Assembly (NCBI GenBank): GCA_964389685.1
Contig: CAYMFM010000048.1
Span: 1 to 28,823 of the forward strand
DNA: 28,823 bases
Direction of reading: 5' to 3'
Source: G020353115 sp964389685
Lineage (GTDB): Bacteria > Bacteroidota > Bacteroidia > Bacteroidales > VadinHA17
Shown in pieces: positions 15,583-23,788 of this stretch (the stretch's first letter is position 1; every line of letters begins with the position of its first letter). Position numbers and translations under genes: made by a program. Under the pieces are notes generated by a model. The model did no database searches. It was not told the DNA's origin and saw only the letters and a program-made list of their open reading frames with translations.

Positions 15583-16806
15583 ATGCGAAGGGTGGTTATT
15601 ACAGGAATGGGTATCTATTCGACGATTGGCAAAAACCTCTCCGAGGTGAGGGATTCCCTTTACTATGGTAAATCGGGAATAGGGTTTGATCCGGAGCGGA
15701 AAAAAATGGGTTTCCGTTCCGCCCTTACCGGAATGATTGATAAACCGGATTTGAAAGGACGGCTGCATAGAAGGTTAAGGGTTGGCCTGGGAGAGGAGGG
15801 TGAATATGCTTTTATTGCTACTGAAGAGGCATTGGAAAATGCCCGGTTGGACCGGGAGTTCCTGGAGAAAAATGAAGTGGGGATTCTTTACGGGAACGAT
15901 AGCACAGCAAAGTCGGTTGTCGCATCCTTCGATTTGTTGAGGGAAAAGAAGGATACAACCATGCTGGGTTCAGGCTCTATCTTCCAGTCCATGAATTCCA
16001 CAATCAGTATGAATCTGTCGGTTATTTATAAACTGAAAGGAATAAATTTCACGGTGAGTGGAGCCTGTGCCAGTGGGTCGCATGCACTCGGGATGGCCTA
16101 TTTCTTGATTCAACATGGCCTGCAGGATCGGATAATCTGTGGTGGAGGGCAGGAGATCAGTCTGGAATCCATGGGAAGTTTTGATGGATTGGGCGCATTT
16201 TCTCTGCGGGAACATGAGCCGACAAAAGCCTCAAGACCCTTTGATATTGACCGGGATGGACTCGTTCCGAGTGGCGGAGCAGCTACCTTGATCCTGGAGG
16301 AGTATGAGTCGGCAAAGAAAAGAGGAGCTCCTATACTGGCCGAAATGTTAGGATATGGCTTCTCCTCCAACGGTGATCACATCTCACAACCCAACGTTGA
16401 AGGACCCATGCGCTCGCTGCAAAGAGCAATTGAAAATGCAGGCATAGATGCCAGAAGTGTGGATTATATCAATGCCCATGCTACCGCTACACCAATAGGA
16501 GATCTGAATGAAGCAAAAGCACTTAACCATATATTCGGTGAATACCATATCCCGGTCAGCTCCACCAAATCCATGACCGGTCATGAAATGTGGATGGGGG
16601 GAGCAAGTGAAATTATCTATTCAATCCTGATGATGCAGCATTCATTTATCGCACCAAATATCAATTTTGAAAAACCGGATGAGGCTTCTGCTAAACTCAA
16701 CATAATTTGTGAAACAATTTCAAAAAAAATTAATATCTTTCTATCCAATTCATTTGGATTTGGAGGGACCAATTCAACCATTATTGTAAAACGTGCTAAT
16801 TTGTAG
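15583..16806 (+). CDS. Beta-ketoacyl-ACP synthase (KS2)
   Basis: A 407-residue condensing enzyme with intact catalytic residues: Cys162 in SGACASGSHALG, His299 in NAHATATPIGD and His334 in MTGHEMWMGGASE, and a GFGGTN loop. The motifs NAHATAT and GHEMWMGGASE differ from FabF (NAHGTST, GHTLGAAG) and recall the ketosynthases of aryl-polyene clusters such as the ApeO/ApeR type (from memory). It is directly followed by ACP2, its probable partner. One of several candidates for the chain-elongating enzyme of the polyene. Confidence 0.92.
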   Translation: MRRVVITGMGIYSTIGKNLSEVRDSLYYGKSGIGFDPERKKMGFRSALTGMIDKPDLKGRLHRRLRVGLGEEGEYAFIATEEALENARLDREFLEKNEVGILYGNDSTAKSVVASFDLLREKKDTTMLGSGSIFQSMNSTISMNLSVIYKLKGINFTVSGACASGSHALGMAYFLIQHGLQDRIICGGGQEISLESMGSFDGLGAFSLREHEPTKASRPFDIDRDGLVPSGGAATLILEEYESAKKRGAPILAEMLGYGFSSNGDHISQPNVEGPMRSLQRAIENAGIDARSVDYINAHATATPIGDLNEAKALNHIFGEYHIPVSSTKSMTGHEMWMGGASEIIYSILMMQHSFIAPNINFEKPDEASAKLNIICETISKKINIFLSNSFGFGGTNSTIIVKRANL

Positions 16807-16845
16807 GTTCGCATAAGGCTGCTTGCTTTAGAAAACGATTGAGAC

Positions 16846-17091
16846 ATGCAAAGAGAAGAAATGATAAATACGATCAATAATTTCCTGATCGAAGAAATTG
16901 AGATTGAAAAAGGCCTGATAAAACCAACAGCATATTTGAAAAAAGACCTGGGCATTGACAGCCTTGACTTTGTAGATGTTGTAGTGGTGATTGAAAAAAA
17001 TTTCGGGTTTAAAATAAAAGGGGAAGAGATGGCTAAGGTGAAGACCTTGCAGGATTTTTATGATTTCATCTTTAACCGGATTTCAACATAA
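16846..17091 (+). CDS. Acyl carrier protein 2
   Basis: An 81-residue acyl carrier protein with the attachment Ser39 in DLGIDSLDFVDV and the acidic helix II of ACPs. It lies 39 bp after KS2 and 35 bp before the HtrB-like acyltransferase, so it may carry the growing chain or deliver the finished acyl group. Typical fatty-acid-type motif (GIDSLD), unlike the GGDSL of ACP1. Confidence 0.92.
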   Translation: MQREEMINTINNFLIEEIEIEKGLIKPTAYLKKDLGIDSLDFVDVVVVIEKNFGFKIKGEEMAKVKTLQDFYDFIFNRIST

Positions 17092-17126
17092 CATAAGCTA
17101 CCATTAATTAGAATGGGGAATGCATT

Positions 17127-18011
17127 ATGGCAACATGGCAGGGCAGGACAAGAGGCGGCATTCTTGGATATAAAATATTTGTTTTCCTGCTGAAAAAACT
17201 GGGCCTTCACGTTGCTTATTTTGTGCTTCGTATCGTTGCTTTTTATTTCCTGCTTTTTTCGAATAAACGATATATCTATTTCTATTTCCATTCCATTCAT
17301 CATTTCCCCTTCTGGAAAACCATCCTCGCAATCTACCGGAACTATTATGTTTTTGGTCAGACTTTGCTCGATAAATCAGCCCTGTTGGCCGGATTAGATA
17401 CAACATTCAGCTTTGATTTTGATGGGGAAGAACACCTGAGAAAAATGAGATCAGGAGGGATTATCATCAGTGCTCACACCGGAAATTGGGAAATAGCAGG
17501 TCAGTTGCTGAAAAGACTGGATACTCCAATTAACCTGCTGATGTTTGACGCTGAAGAGCAGCAGATAAAACAGTATCTTGAAAACGTTCATGTTTTAAAA
17601 AATATCAACATAATTGTTATTCGCGATGATCTCTCCCATATTTATGACATAAAAAATGCGTTGAACAAGCATGAATTGATTGCCATGCATGGCGACCGGT
17701 TTGTGGAAAATAGCAAAACACTTACCTGCCGTTTTATGGGTAAGGACGCTCCTTTTCCTTACGGTCCCTTTTACCTGGCTGTTAAATTCAACGTGCCTGT
17801 TTCCTTTACCTATGCCATGAAAGAATCGGCGAATCATTATCATTTTTATGCAACGCCGCTGTATACATTATCAAAATCCGGAACAAAGGTCCAGAGAGAA
17901 GAAACAATCATCTCCCTGTTAAATGAGTATGTAAAAGCGACAGAAAAAATAGTGGAAAAATACCCCTTTCAATGGTTCAATTATTATGATTTCTGGAAAA
18001 TTGACGAATGA
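17127..18011 (+). CDS. Lysophospholipid/lipid A-type acyltransferase (HtrB/LpxL-like)
   Basis: A 294-residue membrane-associated acyltransferase of the lipid A acyltransferase superfamily, with the HX4-5(D/E) catalytic motif HTGNWE (His117, Glu122) in ISAHTGNWEIAG and a later HGDRFVE segment. The N-terminus (about residues 15-58) is hydrophobic and aromatic, as expected for an inner-membrane anchor. It would transfer an acyl chain from ACP to a lipid or sugar acceptor. Aryl-polyene and flexirubin loci often carry such an enzyme to attach the polyene to its acceptor. It overlaps the next radical SAM gene by 4 bp (ATGA), so the two products are probably made together. Confidence 0.87.
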   Translation: MATWQGRTRGGILGYKIFVFLLKKLGLHVAYFVLRIVAFYFLLFSNKRYIYFYFHSIHHFPFWKTILAIYRNYYVFGQTLLDKSALLAGLDTTFSFDFDGEEHLRKMRSGGIIISAHTGNWEIAGQLLKRLDTPINLLMFDAEEQQIKQYLENVHVLKNINIIVIRDDLSHIYDIKNALNKHELIAMHGDRFVENSKTLTCRFMGKDAPFPYGPFYLAVKFNVPVSFTYAMKESANHYHFYATPLYTLSKSGTKVQREETIISLLNEYVKATEKIVEKYPFQWFNYYDFWKIDE

Positions 18012-19369
18012 TGCCGGATCGTAGAATCTTATTTATCTCTGCAAACAGGTACACCCAACCCTATCCGGTGTATCCGCTTGGGATTGCCTATCTTTCAACT
18101 TACCTGAAAGAGAAGTTGCACGGATTTACAATCCGGACATTCGATTTCAATCTGAATGGACAGGAGTCGTTCATCAAAACACTGCGGGAGTTCAAGCCGC
18201 ACTATACCGGTTTCTCCTTCCGGAATATCGATGATGTCGATCTGAATAACATTAAGGAGTTTACATCGGATTATAAGAGAGGGATAGAGCTGGTCAGAGA
18301 GCATACCGATTCCATTGTTATCATCGGGGGATCCGGATTTTCGATCTTCCCCGAGATCCTGTTTGATGTTCTCTCACCCGATTTTGCCATTTATGGAGAG
18401 GGCGAAGAGAGCATGTATGAACTAATCAGAAGCATCGAAGATCATTCAAGTTATGAACAGATTGAGGGATTGATCTACCGGGATAACGGTGAGCTTAAAC
18501 TGAATCAAAAACAACACTTTTTGAAAAATCCTTCCCTTGCCTTTGACCCGAAACTGTTGCCCTATTATTGGGAAAAAAGTGGAATGCTGAGTATACAGAC
18601 GAAAAGAGGGTGCCCCCTTGACTGCATCTACTGCACCTATCCAATCATTGAGGGGAAAAAAGTGAGAACCCTCGATACCGATAAAATCATAAATACTCTA
18701 ACGCGTCTTTATAAAAAACAGGGAATAAACTATGTGTTTTTTACCGATTCGGTTTTTAACCTGGATGAAAAATATAACGTTGAACTTGCCGAAAAAATTA
18801 TTAAATCAGGCATTTACATCCGCTGGGGAGGATATTTTTTCCCGAAAGGATTAACGAAGGAATTCCTTTTGCTATTGAAACAGTCGGGATTGACCCATAT
18901 TGAATTTGGAACAGAGTCGCTGTCAGACAGAACGCTGGAAAATTATGGTAAGCATTTTACGGTAGAAGATGCTCTTGAATGTTCTGATCGCTGCCGTGAA
19001 CTGGATATTCATTATGCACATTTTATCATTCTTGCCGGTTATGGGGAAACGGATGAAACGGTGGAGGAAACATTCCGGAATTCGAAGAAAATCAATAAAA
19101 CAGTCTTCTTTCCCTATGTCGGGATGAGGATCTATCCCGGCACTACATTGCATCACTACGCCATCAGAGAAGGCAAGATCAGCAATGATCATGAGCTGCT
19201 CGAATCGGTTTTTTATGTTTCCGATAAGGTTAATGTTCAAACACTTAAATTGAGGGCATTACAAACAAAAAAGAGATGGGTCTTTCCCGATGAGGATCAT
19301 TCGGAAACCATAGGAAAGATGCGGCGGAAAAACTTGAAAGGCCCTCTCTGGGAATACCTTGTAAGCTGA
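18008..19369 (+). CDS. B12-binding-domain radical SAM protein (rSAM-4), lipid-pathway type
   Basis: A 453-residue cobalamin-type radical SAM enzyme. The B12 domain begins ILFISANRYTQPYPVYPLG and has a GFSFRNIDDVDLNNI segment (about 68-82), IIGGSGFSIFPE and IYGEGEES. The cluster motif is CPLDCIYC (Cys202, Cys206, Cys209) after QTKRG. From memory, the start and the RNIDDVD segment recall radical SAM proteins annotated with lipid biosynthesis and with candidate ladderane loci of anammox bacteria; I could not check this. Its ATG overlaps the stop of the acyltransferase gene and a hotdog-fold gene follows after 9 bp, so it is firmly inside the acyl-chain machinery. Likely task: radical C-methylation, cyclisation or another change of the ACP-bound or lipid-bound chain (inference). 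Confidence 0.87.
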   Translation: MMPDRRILFISANRYTQPYPVYPLGIAYLSTYLKEKLHGFTIRTFDFNLNGQESFIKTLREFKPHYTGFSFRNIDDVDLNNIKEFTSDYKRGIELVREHTDSIVIIGGSGFSIFPEILFDVLSPDFAIYGEGEESMYELIRSIEDHSSYEQIEGLIYRDNGELKLNQKQHFLKNPSLAFDPKLLPYYWEKSGMLSIQTKRGCPLDCIYCTYPIIEGKKVRTLDTDKIINTLTRLYKKQGINYVFFTDSVFNLDEKYNVELAEKIIKSGIYIRWGGYFFPKGLTKEFLLLLKQSGLTHIEFGTESLSDRTLENYGKHFTVEDALECSDRCRELDIHYAHFIILAGYGETDETVEETFRNSKKINKTVFFPYVGMRIYPGTTLHHYAIREGKISNDHELLESVFYVSDKVNVQTLKLRALQTKKRWVFPDEDHSETIGKMRRKNLKGPLWEYLVS

Positions 19370-19378
19370 AGCAGGACT

Positions 19379-19828
19379 ATGGACACAAAAAAGGACATCA
19401 TATCCTTTATCCCCCAGCGCTCTCCAATGGTGATGATCACGGAGATAAAAATGGTTGATGATAGGAGTATTGTTACATCATTCAATATCGATAAAGAGAA
19501 TATTTTCTGTTCAGGAGGTCGTTTCAGGGAACCGGGTTTGATTGAAAATATTGCACAAACCGCCGCCGCACGAGTCGGCTATATATGTGAGAGGGAAAAG
19601 AAAACTGTTCCCCTGGGATTTATCGGGGCGATTAAAAAACTGATCATTCACCACGTCCCTGCAGCAGGAGATGAAATCGTTACAAGCGTAACCATCGAAC
19701 ATGAGGTGATGAATGCTACCATTATATCCGGGAAAATTCGCTGCAGGGGAGAATTGCTTGCCGAATGTGAAATGAACATTTTTCTGCAGGAAGAAAAGGG
19801 TAACCGAAAGGATTCGTCAAATGAATAG
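19379..19828 (+). CDS. Hotdog-fold 3-hydroxyacyl-ACP dehydratase-like protein (FabZ/ApeP-like)
   Basis: A 149-residue single hotdog protein related to FabZ-type dehydratases. The FabZ segment around the catalytic His (PHRxPFLxxD) reads PQRSPMVMI, with Gln13 in place of His. The Glu on the central helix is kept (Glu56 in GLIENIAQTAA). Loss of His suggests it is not a standard dehydratase. It could be the non-catalytic half of a heterodimer with the second hotdog protein at 26863-27255, or work by another residue. Aryl-polyene loci are known to carry two hotdog dehydratases that work together. It follows rSAM-4 after 9 bp and ends the second gene block. Confidence 0.78.
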   Translation: MDTKKDIISFIPQRSPMVMITEIKMVDDRSIVTSFNIDKENIFCSGGRFREPGLIENIAQTAAARVGYICEREKKTVPLGFIGAIKKLIIHHVPAAGDEIVTSVTIEHEVMNATIISGKIRCRGELLAECEMNIFLQEEKGNRKDSSNE

Positions 19829-19906
19829 TGCGCTTTTGGTCAGGGGAAATCCTTACCAAACGTTATAATGATGATCGATACTACATGTTTATTCCCGGAG
19901 AAAATT

Positions 19907-19914
19907 TATTTTTG
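19907..19914 (+). promoter_or_regulatory. Candidate -7 promoter element before the thioesterase
   Basis: TATTTTTG exactly matches the Bacteroidota TAnnTTTG element and lies 35 bp before the thioesterase ATG, in a 120-bp gap with no gene. No convincing TTTG -33 element is found at the right distance, so it is only a candidate internal promoter. Confidence 0.3.
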
Positions 19915-19948
19915 CCAGAACAATCCGTAACGCAATAACTATCTGTTC

Positions 19949-20374
19949 ATGGGGATCGAATTAATTAACAGAAAAGAAGTATCGGTACGATTCAGTGAAG
20001 TCGATTCGTTGCACATCGTTTGGCATGGACATTACCTGAAATATTTTGAAGACGGAAGAGAGGCTTTTGGCAATGAATTTGGCCTGGGATACCTCGATGT
20101 CTATAAAAACGGATTACTGATCCCTGTTGTAAAAATCGAATGTGATTATAAGCATCCGGTAGTCTATGGGGATACGATTATCATTGAAACAAAATACATT
20201 TCCTGTAAAGAGGCGAAAATTCAATTCCATTATACGATTTACAGGAATTCAGATAAAAAACTGATTGCAACCGGTAAGAGCATTCAGGTTTTTGTGGATA
20301 ATAATCATGAATTGTATTTAACACTGCCTCCTTTTTATGAGAAATGGCAAAGGAAAATGGGACTATTAACGTAA
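19949..20374 (+). CDS. 4HBT-type acyl-CoA/acyl-ACP thioesterase
   Basis: A 141-residue hotdog thioesterase of the 4-hydroxybenzoyl-CoA thioesterase/YbgC class. The active-site loop reads SEVDSLHIVWHGHYLKYFEDGR, with Asp19, His26, Tyr29 and Glu34 matching the family pattern (D-x-x-x-x-x-x-x-H-x-x-Y-L-x-x-F-E). It would release an acyl or aryl-acyl chain from CoA or ACP. Small thioesterases of this class are present in aryl-polyene loci. It opens the third gene block, 15 bp before KS3. Confidence 0.87.
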   Translation: MGIELINRKEVSVRFSEVDSLHIVWHGHYLKYFEDGREAFGNEFGLGYLDVYKNGLLIPVVKIECDYKHPVVYGDTIIIETKYISCKEAKIQFHYTIYRNSDKKLIATGKSIQVFVDNNHELYLTLPPFYEKWQRKMGLLT

Positions 20375-20389
20375 CGATTCTGCTTATTC

Positions 20390-21538
20390 ATGGTCTATAT
20401 TGCCGGCGATAATGTAATTACATCACTTGGATTCTCCACCGCTGAAAACATCAGGAATATCCGTGAGCATGTTTGCGGAATAACCCGATCGGAGGATAAG
20501 AGGATATCCCGAACTCCGGTTCCTGTTTCGCTGGTCGACTCAGATCGGCTGGAAAAGGAATTTGAAAAAATCCCTTCAGAGAAAGAATATACAAGACTTG
20601 AAAAACTTTCTATTCTGTCAATCCGGGATGCACTTCTTGGAAGTGGGGTAGATGGATCGGATAAAAGAACAGGGATCATCTTTTCTACCACAAAAGGGAA
20701 TATCGACCTGCTTGATACCGATCTGGCTAGCCAGTATGAAGATCACAGGATCCACCTCTGGTCAGCTGCAAATGAGATACAAAAATATGTTGGTAATCCC
20801 AATACTCCCATCGTTATTTCGAATGCATGTATCTCAGGATCACTGGCGGTCCTTGTGGGGCAGAGATTAATAAACAGCGGGAAGTGTGATCACGTAATTG
20901 TTGCAGGTGCGGATATTATGTCGGAATTCATTGTCTCCGGTTTTCAATCCTTCCAGGCTGTCAGTGAAGAACCCTGCAAACCATTTGATAAAGATAGAAG
21001 CGGGATAACAATTGGGGAAGGAGCAGGAACAATCATTTTAACAGCAGATCCTTCTGTTGGTAAGAAAAACAGCAGGATTACCGTAATGGGAGGTGGAACC
21101 TCCAATGATGCAAATCACATTTCTGGTCCTTCCAGGACAGGTGATGGATTGTACCTTGCTATTAATATGGCACTTAATGAGGCAGGATTGCAGGTTGGAG
21201 AGATTGACTACATCTCGGCTCATGGAACCGGTACAGGATACAATGATGAAATGGAAGCAAAGGCAATTGCCTGGGCTTCCCTTGAACGGAAACCGGTCAA
21301 TAGCTTTAAAGGGTATATTGGACATACACTCGGGGCAGCCGGGATCATTGAATCCGTATATGCATTTGAATCCATGACAGGAAATCTTCTGTTCCCTTCC
21401 ATGGGATTTGCAAAACTTGGTGTTTCAAAAGAATTGAACATTATCAAATCTCTCGATCAGGCTTCATTACACCATTGCCTCAAACTGGCTTCAGGATTTG
21501 GCGGATGCAATGCCGCTGTCATATACAGGAAAGAATAA
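20390..21538 (+). CDS. Beta-ketoacyl synthase (KS3)
   Basis: A 382-residue ketosynthase with complete catalytic residues: Cys147 in SNACISGS, His278 in SAHGTGTGYND and His312 in GYIGHTLGAAG, and a GFGGCN loop near the end. The N-terminal part is shorter than in FabF. The nucleophile context ACISG differs from the usual ACASG. It is followed 17 bp later by the half-length ketosynthase-like gene, with which it may form a KS/chain-length-factor pair. In aryl-polyene systems a ketosynthase with a similar compact form pairs with an inactive partner. Confidence 0.88.
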   Translation: MVYIAGDNVITSLGFSTAENIRNIREHVCGITRSEDKRISRTPVPVSLVDSDRLEKEFEKIPSEKEYTRLEKLSILSIRDALLGSGVDGSDKRTGIIFSTTKGNIDLLDTDLASQYEDHRIHLWSAANEIQKYVGNPNTPIVISNACISGSLAVLVGQRLINSGKCDHVIVAGADIMSEFIVSGFQSFQAVSEEPCKPFDKDRSGITIGEGAGTIILTADPSVGKKNSRITVMGGGTSNDANHISGPSRTGDGLYLAINMALNEAGLQVGEIDYISAHGTGTGYNDEMEAKAIAWASLERKPVNSFKGYIGHTLGAAGIIESVYAFESMTGNLLFPSMGFAKLGVSKELNIIKSLDQASLHHCLKLASGFGGCNAAVIYRKE

Positions 21539-21555
21539 CCCATTGAAAACAGACT

Positions 21556-22221
21556 ATGGGAAACGAAACAGAAAGGATGGTTGGTTGTTATATTAGCAGG
21601 TCATGTTCCATCATTGGGACAAAAGTATTTGTCGATGGTTGCATTGATTTTAATCAGGACCAGGTTGTCGATTTTAATACGTTTATTAAATCTGTTTATA
21701 AACATTACGGAATCGGATTCTTGAAATTTTATAAAATGGACAGCCTGTCAAAACTGGCTTTTTTAACATCCGAGATCCTGCTGATGGGAAGTAGTTTGCA
21801 GCAAAGATACCGCCCCGAAGATACGGGCATCGTGCTGATCAATTCAAGCTCTACCCTGGAAACGGATAACCGCTATTACCATACCATTGAGGATAAAACC
21901 AACTATTTTCCCAGTCCGGCGGTATTTGTATATACACTTCCCAATATTATGGTTGGAGAAATAGCCATTCGTAATAAAATTATGGGAGAAAATATTACTT
22001 TTGTTGCTGAGAAATATGATCCTCAATTCCTGTATGAATACGTGAGTTTGCTGATGAGCAGAAAGATAAAGAGTTGTATTTGTGGATGGGTTGAGTTTGA
22101 GCGAACCGGATCACTCTACGAATCGTTCATCTATCTGGTGGAAAAGGATGATATTACCAATCGAAATATTAAATTTGAGGCATTGTTTCTGGAAAAAAAT
22201 TATCATGATTTGAAAGTATAG
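21556..22221 (+). CDS. Half-length ketosynthase-like protein without catalytic Cys
   Basis: A 221-residue protein that corresponds only to the N-terminal half of a ketosynthase. The clue is PAVFVYTLPNIMVGEIAIRNKIMGENITF (about 121-149, with a few residues on each side), which lines up with the KS stretch that leads to the catalytic Cys. Where KS enzymes read TACASSA this protein reads VAEKYDP, with Glu152/Lys153 instead of Cys. There is no C-terminal His domain. The frame is clean and the gene is tightly packed between KS3 and ACP3 (17 and 4 bp), so it looks like a kept subunit rather than decay. Possible roles are a structural partner of KS3 or of the Cys-less KS, or a scaffold for ACP3 (inference). 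Confidence 0.7.
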   Translation: MGNETERMVGCYISRSCSIIGTKVFVDGCIDFNQDQVVDFNTFIKSVYKHYGIGFLKFYKMDSLSKLAFLTSEILLMGSSLQQRYRPEDTGIVLINSSSTLETDNRYYHTIEDKTNYFPSPAVFVYTLPNIMVGEIAIRNKIMGENITFVAEKYDPQFLYEYVSLLMSRKIKSCICGWVEFERTGSLYESFIYLVEKDDITNRNIKFEALFLEKNYHDLKV

Positions 22222-22225
22222 TGAT

Positions 22226-22480
22226 ATGGGACAATTAATTACGAAACTGAAACAGGAGATCATAGAAGTGCTTAACCTGGAAGATGTTGGTCCGGATGAA
22301 ATTGAAACCGGAGCCCCCCTGTTTGGCGACGGACTGGGTTTGGACTCAATTGATGCGCTGGAACTGATCGTGCTGCTTGAAAAGAACTATGGAATTAAAA
22401 TCGATGATCCCAAAAAGGGGAAGGATGTATTCTATTCTATCCAAACCATGGCCGATTTTATAGAAAAAAACAGATTATAA
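22226..22480 (+). CDS. Acyl carrier protein 3
   Basis: An 84-residue acyl carrier protein with attachment Ser41 in GLGLDSIDALEL. The GDGLGLDSIDALEL context is typical of ACPs in aryl-polyene and related type II clusters. It starts 4 bp after the half-ketosynthase gene and ends before a hairpin/terminator candidate. Being the third ACP of the locus, it may serve a separate step such as polyene elongation. Confidence 0.92.
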   Translation: MGQLITKLKQEIIEVLNLEDVGPDEIETGAPLFGDGLGLDSIDALELIVLLEKNYGIKIDDPKKGKDVFYSIQTMADFIEKNRL

Positions 22481-22489
22481 GCATTTCCC

Positions 22490-22528
22490 GGGATCCCAAT
22501 CACCTGCCGTTTTCCCGGATCCCTTTTT
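22490..22528 (+). terminator. Possible terminator or attenuator inside the locus
   Basis: GGGATCC (22490-22496) can pair with GGATCCC (22517-22523) and is followed by TTTTT (22524-22528). It lies in the 65-bp gap between ACP3 and KS4. The 20-nt loop makes it weaker than a textbook terminator; it may cut expression of the downstream block. Confidence 0.4.
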
Positions 22529-22545
22529 AATCATATACACATGTT

Positions 22546-23751
22546 GTGGCGAAACGAGTTCTTGTTACCGGAATAGGAGTTGTATCAGCGATTGGATTGA
22601 ACGTTCATGAAACATTGGCATCAATCCTTTCCGGTAAATCCGGTGTGTCTGCACTAACGCTGCTGAAAACCAAGCTAAAAAATCTTCTGCCGGCTGCAGA
22701 GATCAAACATTCGAACGATGAGCTGGCTGCGATGGCCGGTTTTCAATCCTGCGAAGGAATGACCCGGACAACCCTGCTAGGGATGATCGCAGCCAGAGAA
22801 GCAGTCAGTCATGCCAATCTAAGTAACGATCCATCCCTTAATACCGGACTGATCTCAGCAACAACCGTTGGAGGAATGTGCAAAACAGAACTGGTATACC
22901 ATGATTTCCTTACCAACAGTTTGCAAAATCAATACATTAATACCCACGACTGTGGGGAGAGTACCGAACGGATCGCAGATTACCTTGGAGTTTCAGGCTT
23001 TGTGACTACCATTAATACTGCCTGCTCCTCATCCGCCAATGCAATCATGTTTGGAACGCGGCTGATTAAAAGTGGAATACTCGACAGAGCCATTGTTGGA
23101 GGAACGGATGCATTATCAAAATTCACACTCAATGGGTTTCATACCCTCATGATCCTCGATACCCAACTTAGCCGTCCTTTCGATGATCAGAGAGCTGGCC
23201 TGAACCTTGGAGAGGGGGCCGGATACCTGGTGCTGGAATCGGAAGAGGTTTGTACCGGCAAGCATCCACTTTGTGAAGTGAAAGGATTTGGCAATGCCAG
23301 CGATGCCTACCACCAGACAGCATCCTCAGAAGATGGCATAGGAGCACAAATGGCGATGAAAAATGCCATTGATGCTGCCGGCTTAACCATACAGGATATC
23401 GATTACGTTAATCTCCATGGAACAGGGACACAAAATAATGACCTCTCTGAGGGCAGGGCACTCGAAAGCCTTTTCGGAGGGAATCCCCCTAAATTCAGCT
23501 CGACAAAACCGTTTACAGGGCATACCCTGGGAGCTTCCGGAGGAATTGAAGCTGTCCTGTCAATCCTTGCCCTGCAGCATCAATTGGTCTTTCCGAATCT
23601 GAATTTCAAAACACCCATGAAAGAATTAAAAGTCGTTCCGGAAACAAACTTAATCCGGAACCATACAATAAGAAACATATTATCCAATTCATTTGGATTT
23701 GGAGGAAATAATTCCTCCCTGATCTTTTCATCGGTCAACGATCTCTCATGA
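22546..23751 (+). CDS. Beta-ketoacyl synthase (KS4)
   Basis: A 401-residue FabF-like ketosynthase starting with GTG (GTG-GCG-AAA); no in-frame ATG lies at a fitting place upstream. Catalytic residues are complete: Cys160 in INTACSSSANA, His291 in NLHGTGTQNND and His326 in FTGHTLGASGG, with a GFGGNN loop. The TACSSS form is typical of ketosynthases in aryl-polyene/polyketide type II systems. The next gene (37 bp on) is a Cys-less ketosynthase homologue, so the pair resembles a KS/chain-length-factor heterodimer. Confidence 0.92.
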   Translation: MAKRVLVTGIGVVSAIGLNVHETLASILSGKSGVSALTLLKTKLKNLLPAAEIKHSNDELAAMAGFQSCEGMTRTTLLGMIAAREAVSHANLSNDPSLNTGLISATTVGGMCKTELVYHDFLTNSLQNQYINTHDCGESTERIADYLGVSGFVTTINTACSSSANAIMFGTRLIKSGILDRAIVGGTDALSKFTLNGFHTLMILDTQLSRPFDDQRAGLNLGEGAGYLVLESEEVCTGKHPLCEVKGFGNASDAYHQTASSEDGIGAQMAMKNAIDAAGLTIQDIDYVNLHGTGTQNNDLSEGRALESLFGGNPPKFSSTKPFTGHTLGASGGIEAVLSILALQHQLVFPNLNFKTPMKELKVVPETNLIRNHTIRNILSNSFGFGGNNSSLIFSSVNDLS

Positions 23752-23788
23752 TCGGCTGGGAGATTGTTTCCCGTTAAACATTTGTACT

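Noticed and set aside
17212..17397. Plus-strand 62-codon frame inside the acyltransferase gene
   Set aside because: It is an out-of-frame shadow of the HtrB-like gene with no features of its own.
69..19369. Radical SAM genes as MiaB/RimO-type methylthiotransferases
   Set aside because: They have B12-like N-terminal domains and one CxxxCxxC, but not the three extra N-terminal cysteines or TRAM domain of that family.
21556..22480. Frameshifted full-length ketosynthase spanning the half-KS and ACP3
   Set aside because: The downstream gene is a clear ACP with its own attachment Ser, and no C-terminal KS motifs (NAHGT, GHTLG) occur in any frame between 22100 and 22545.
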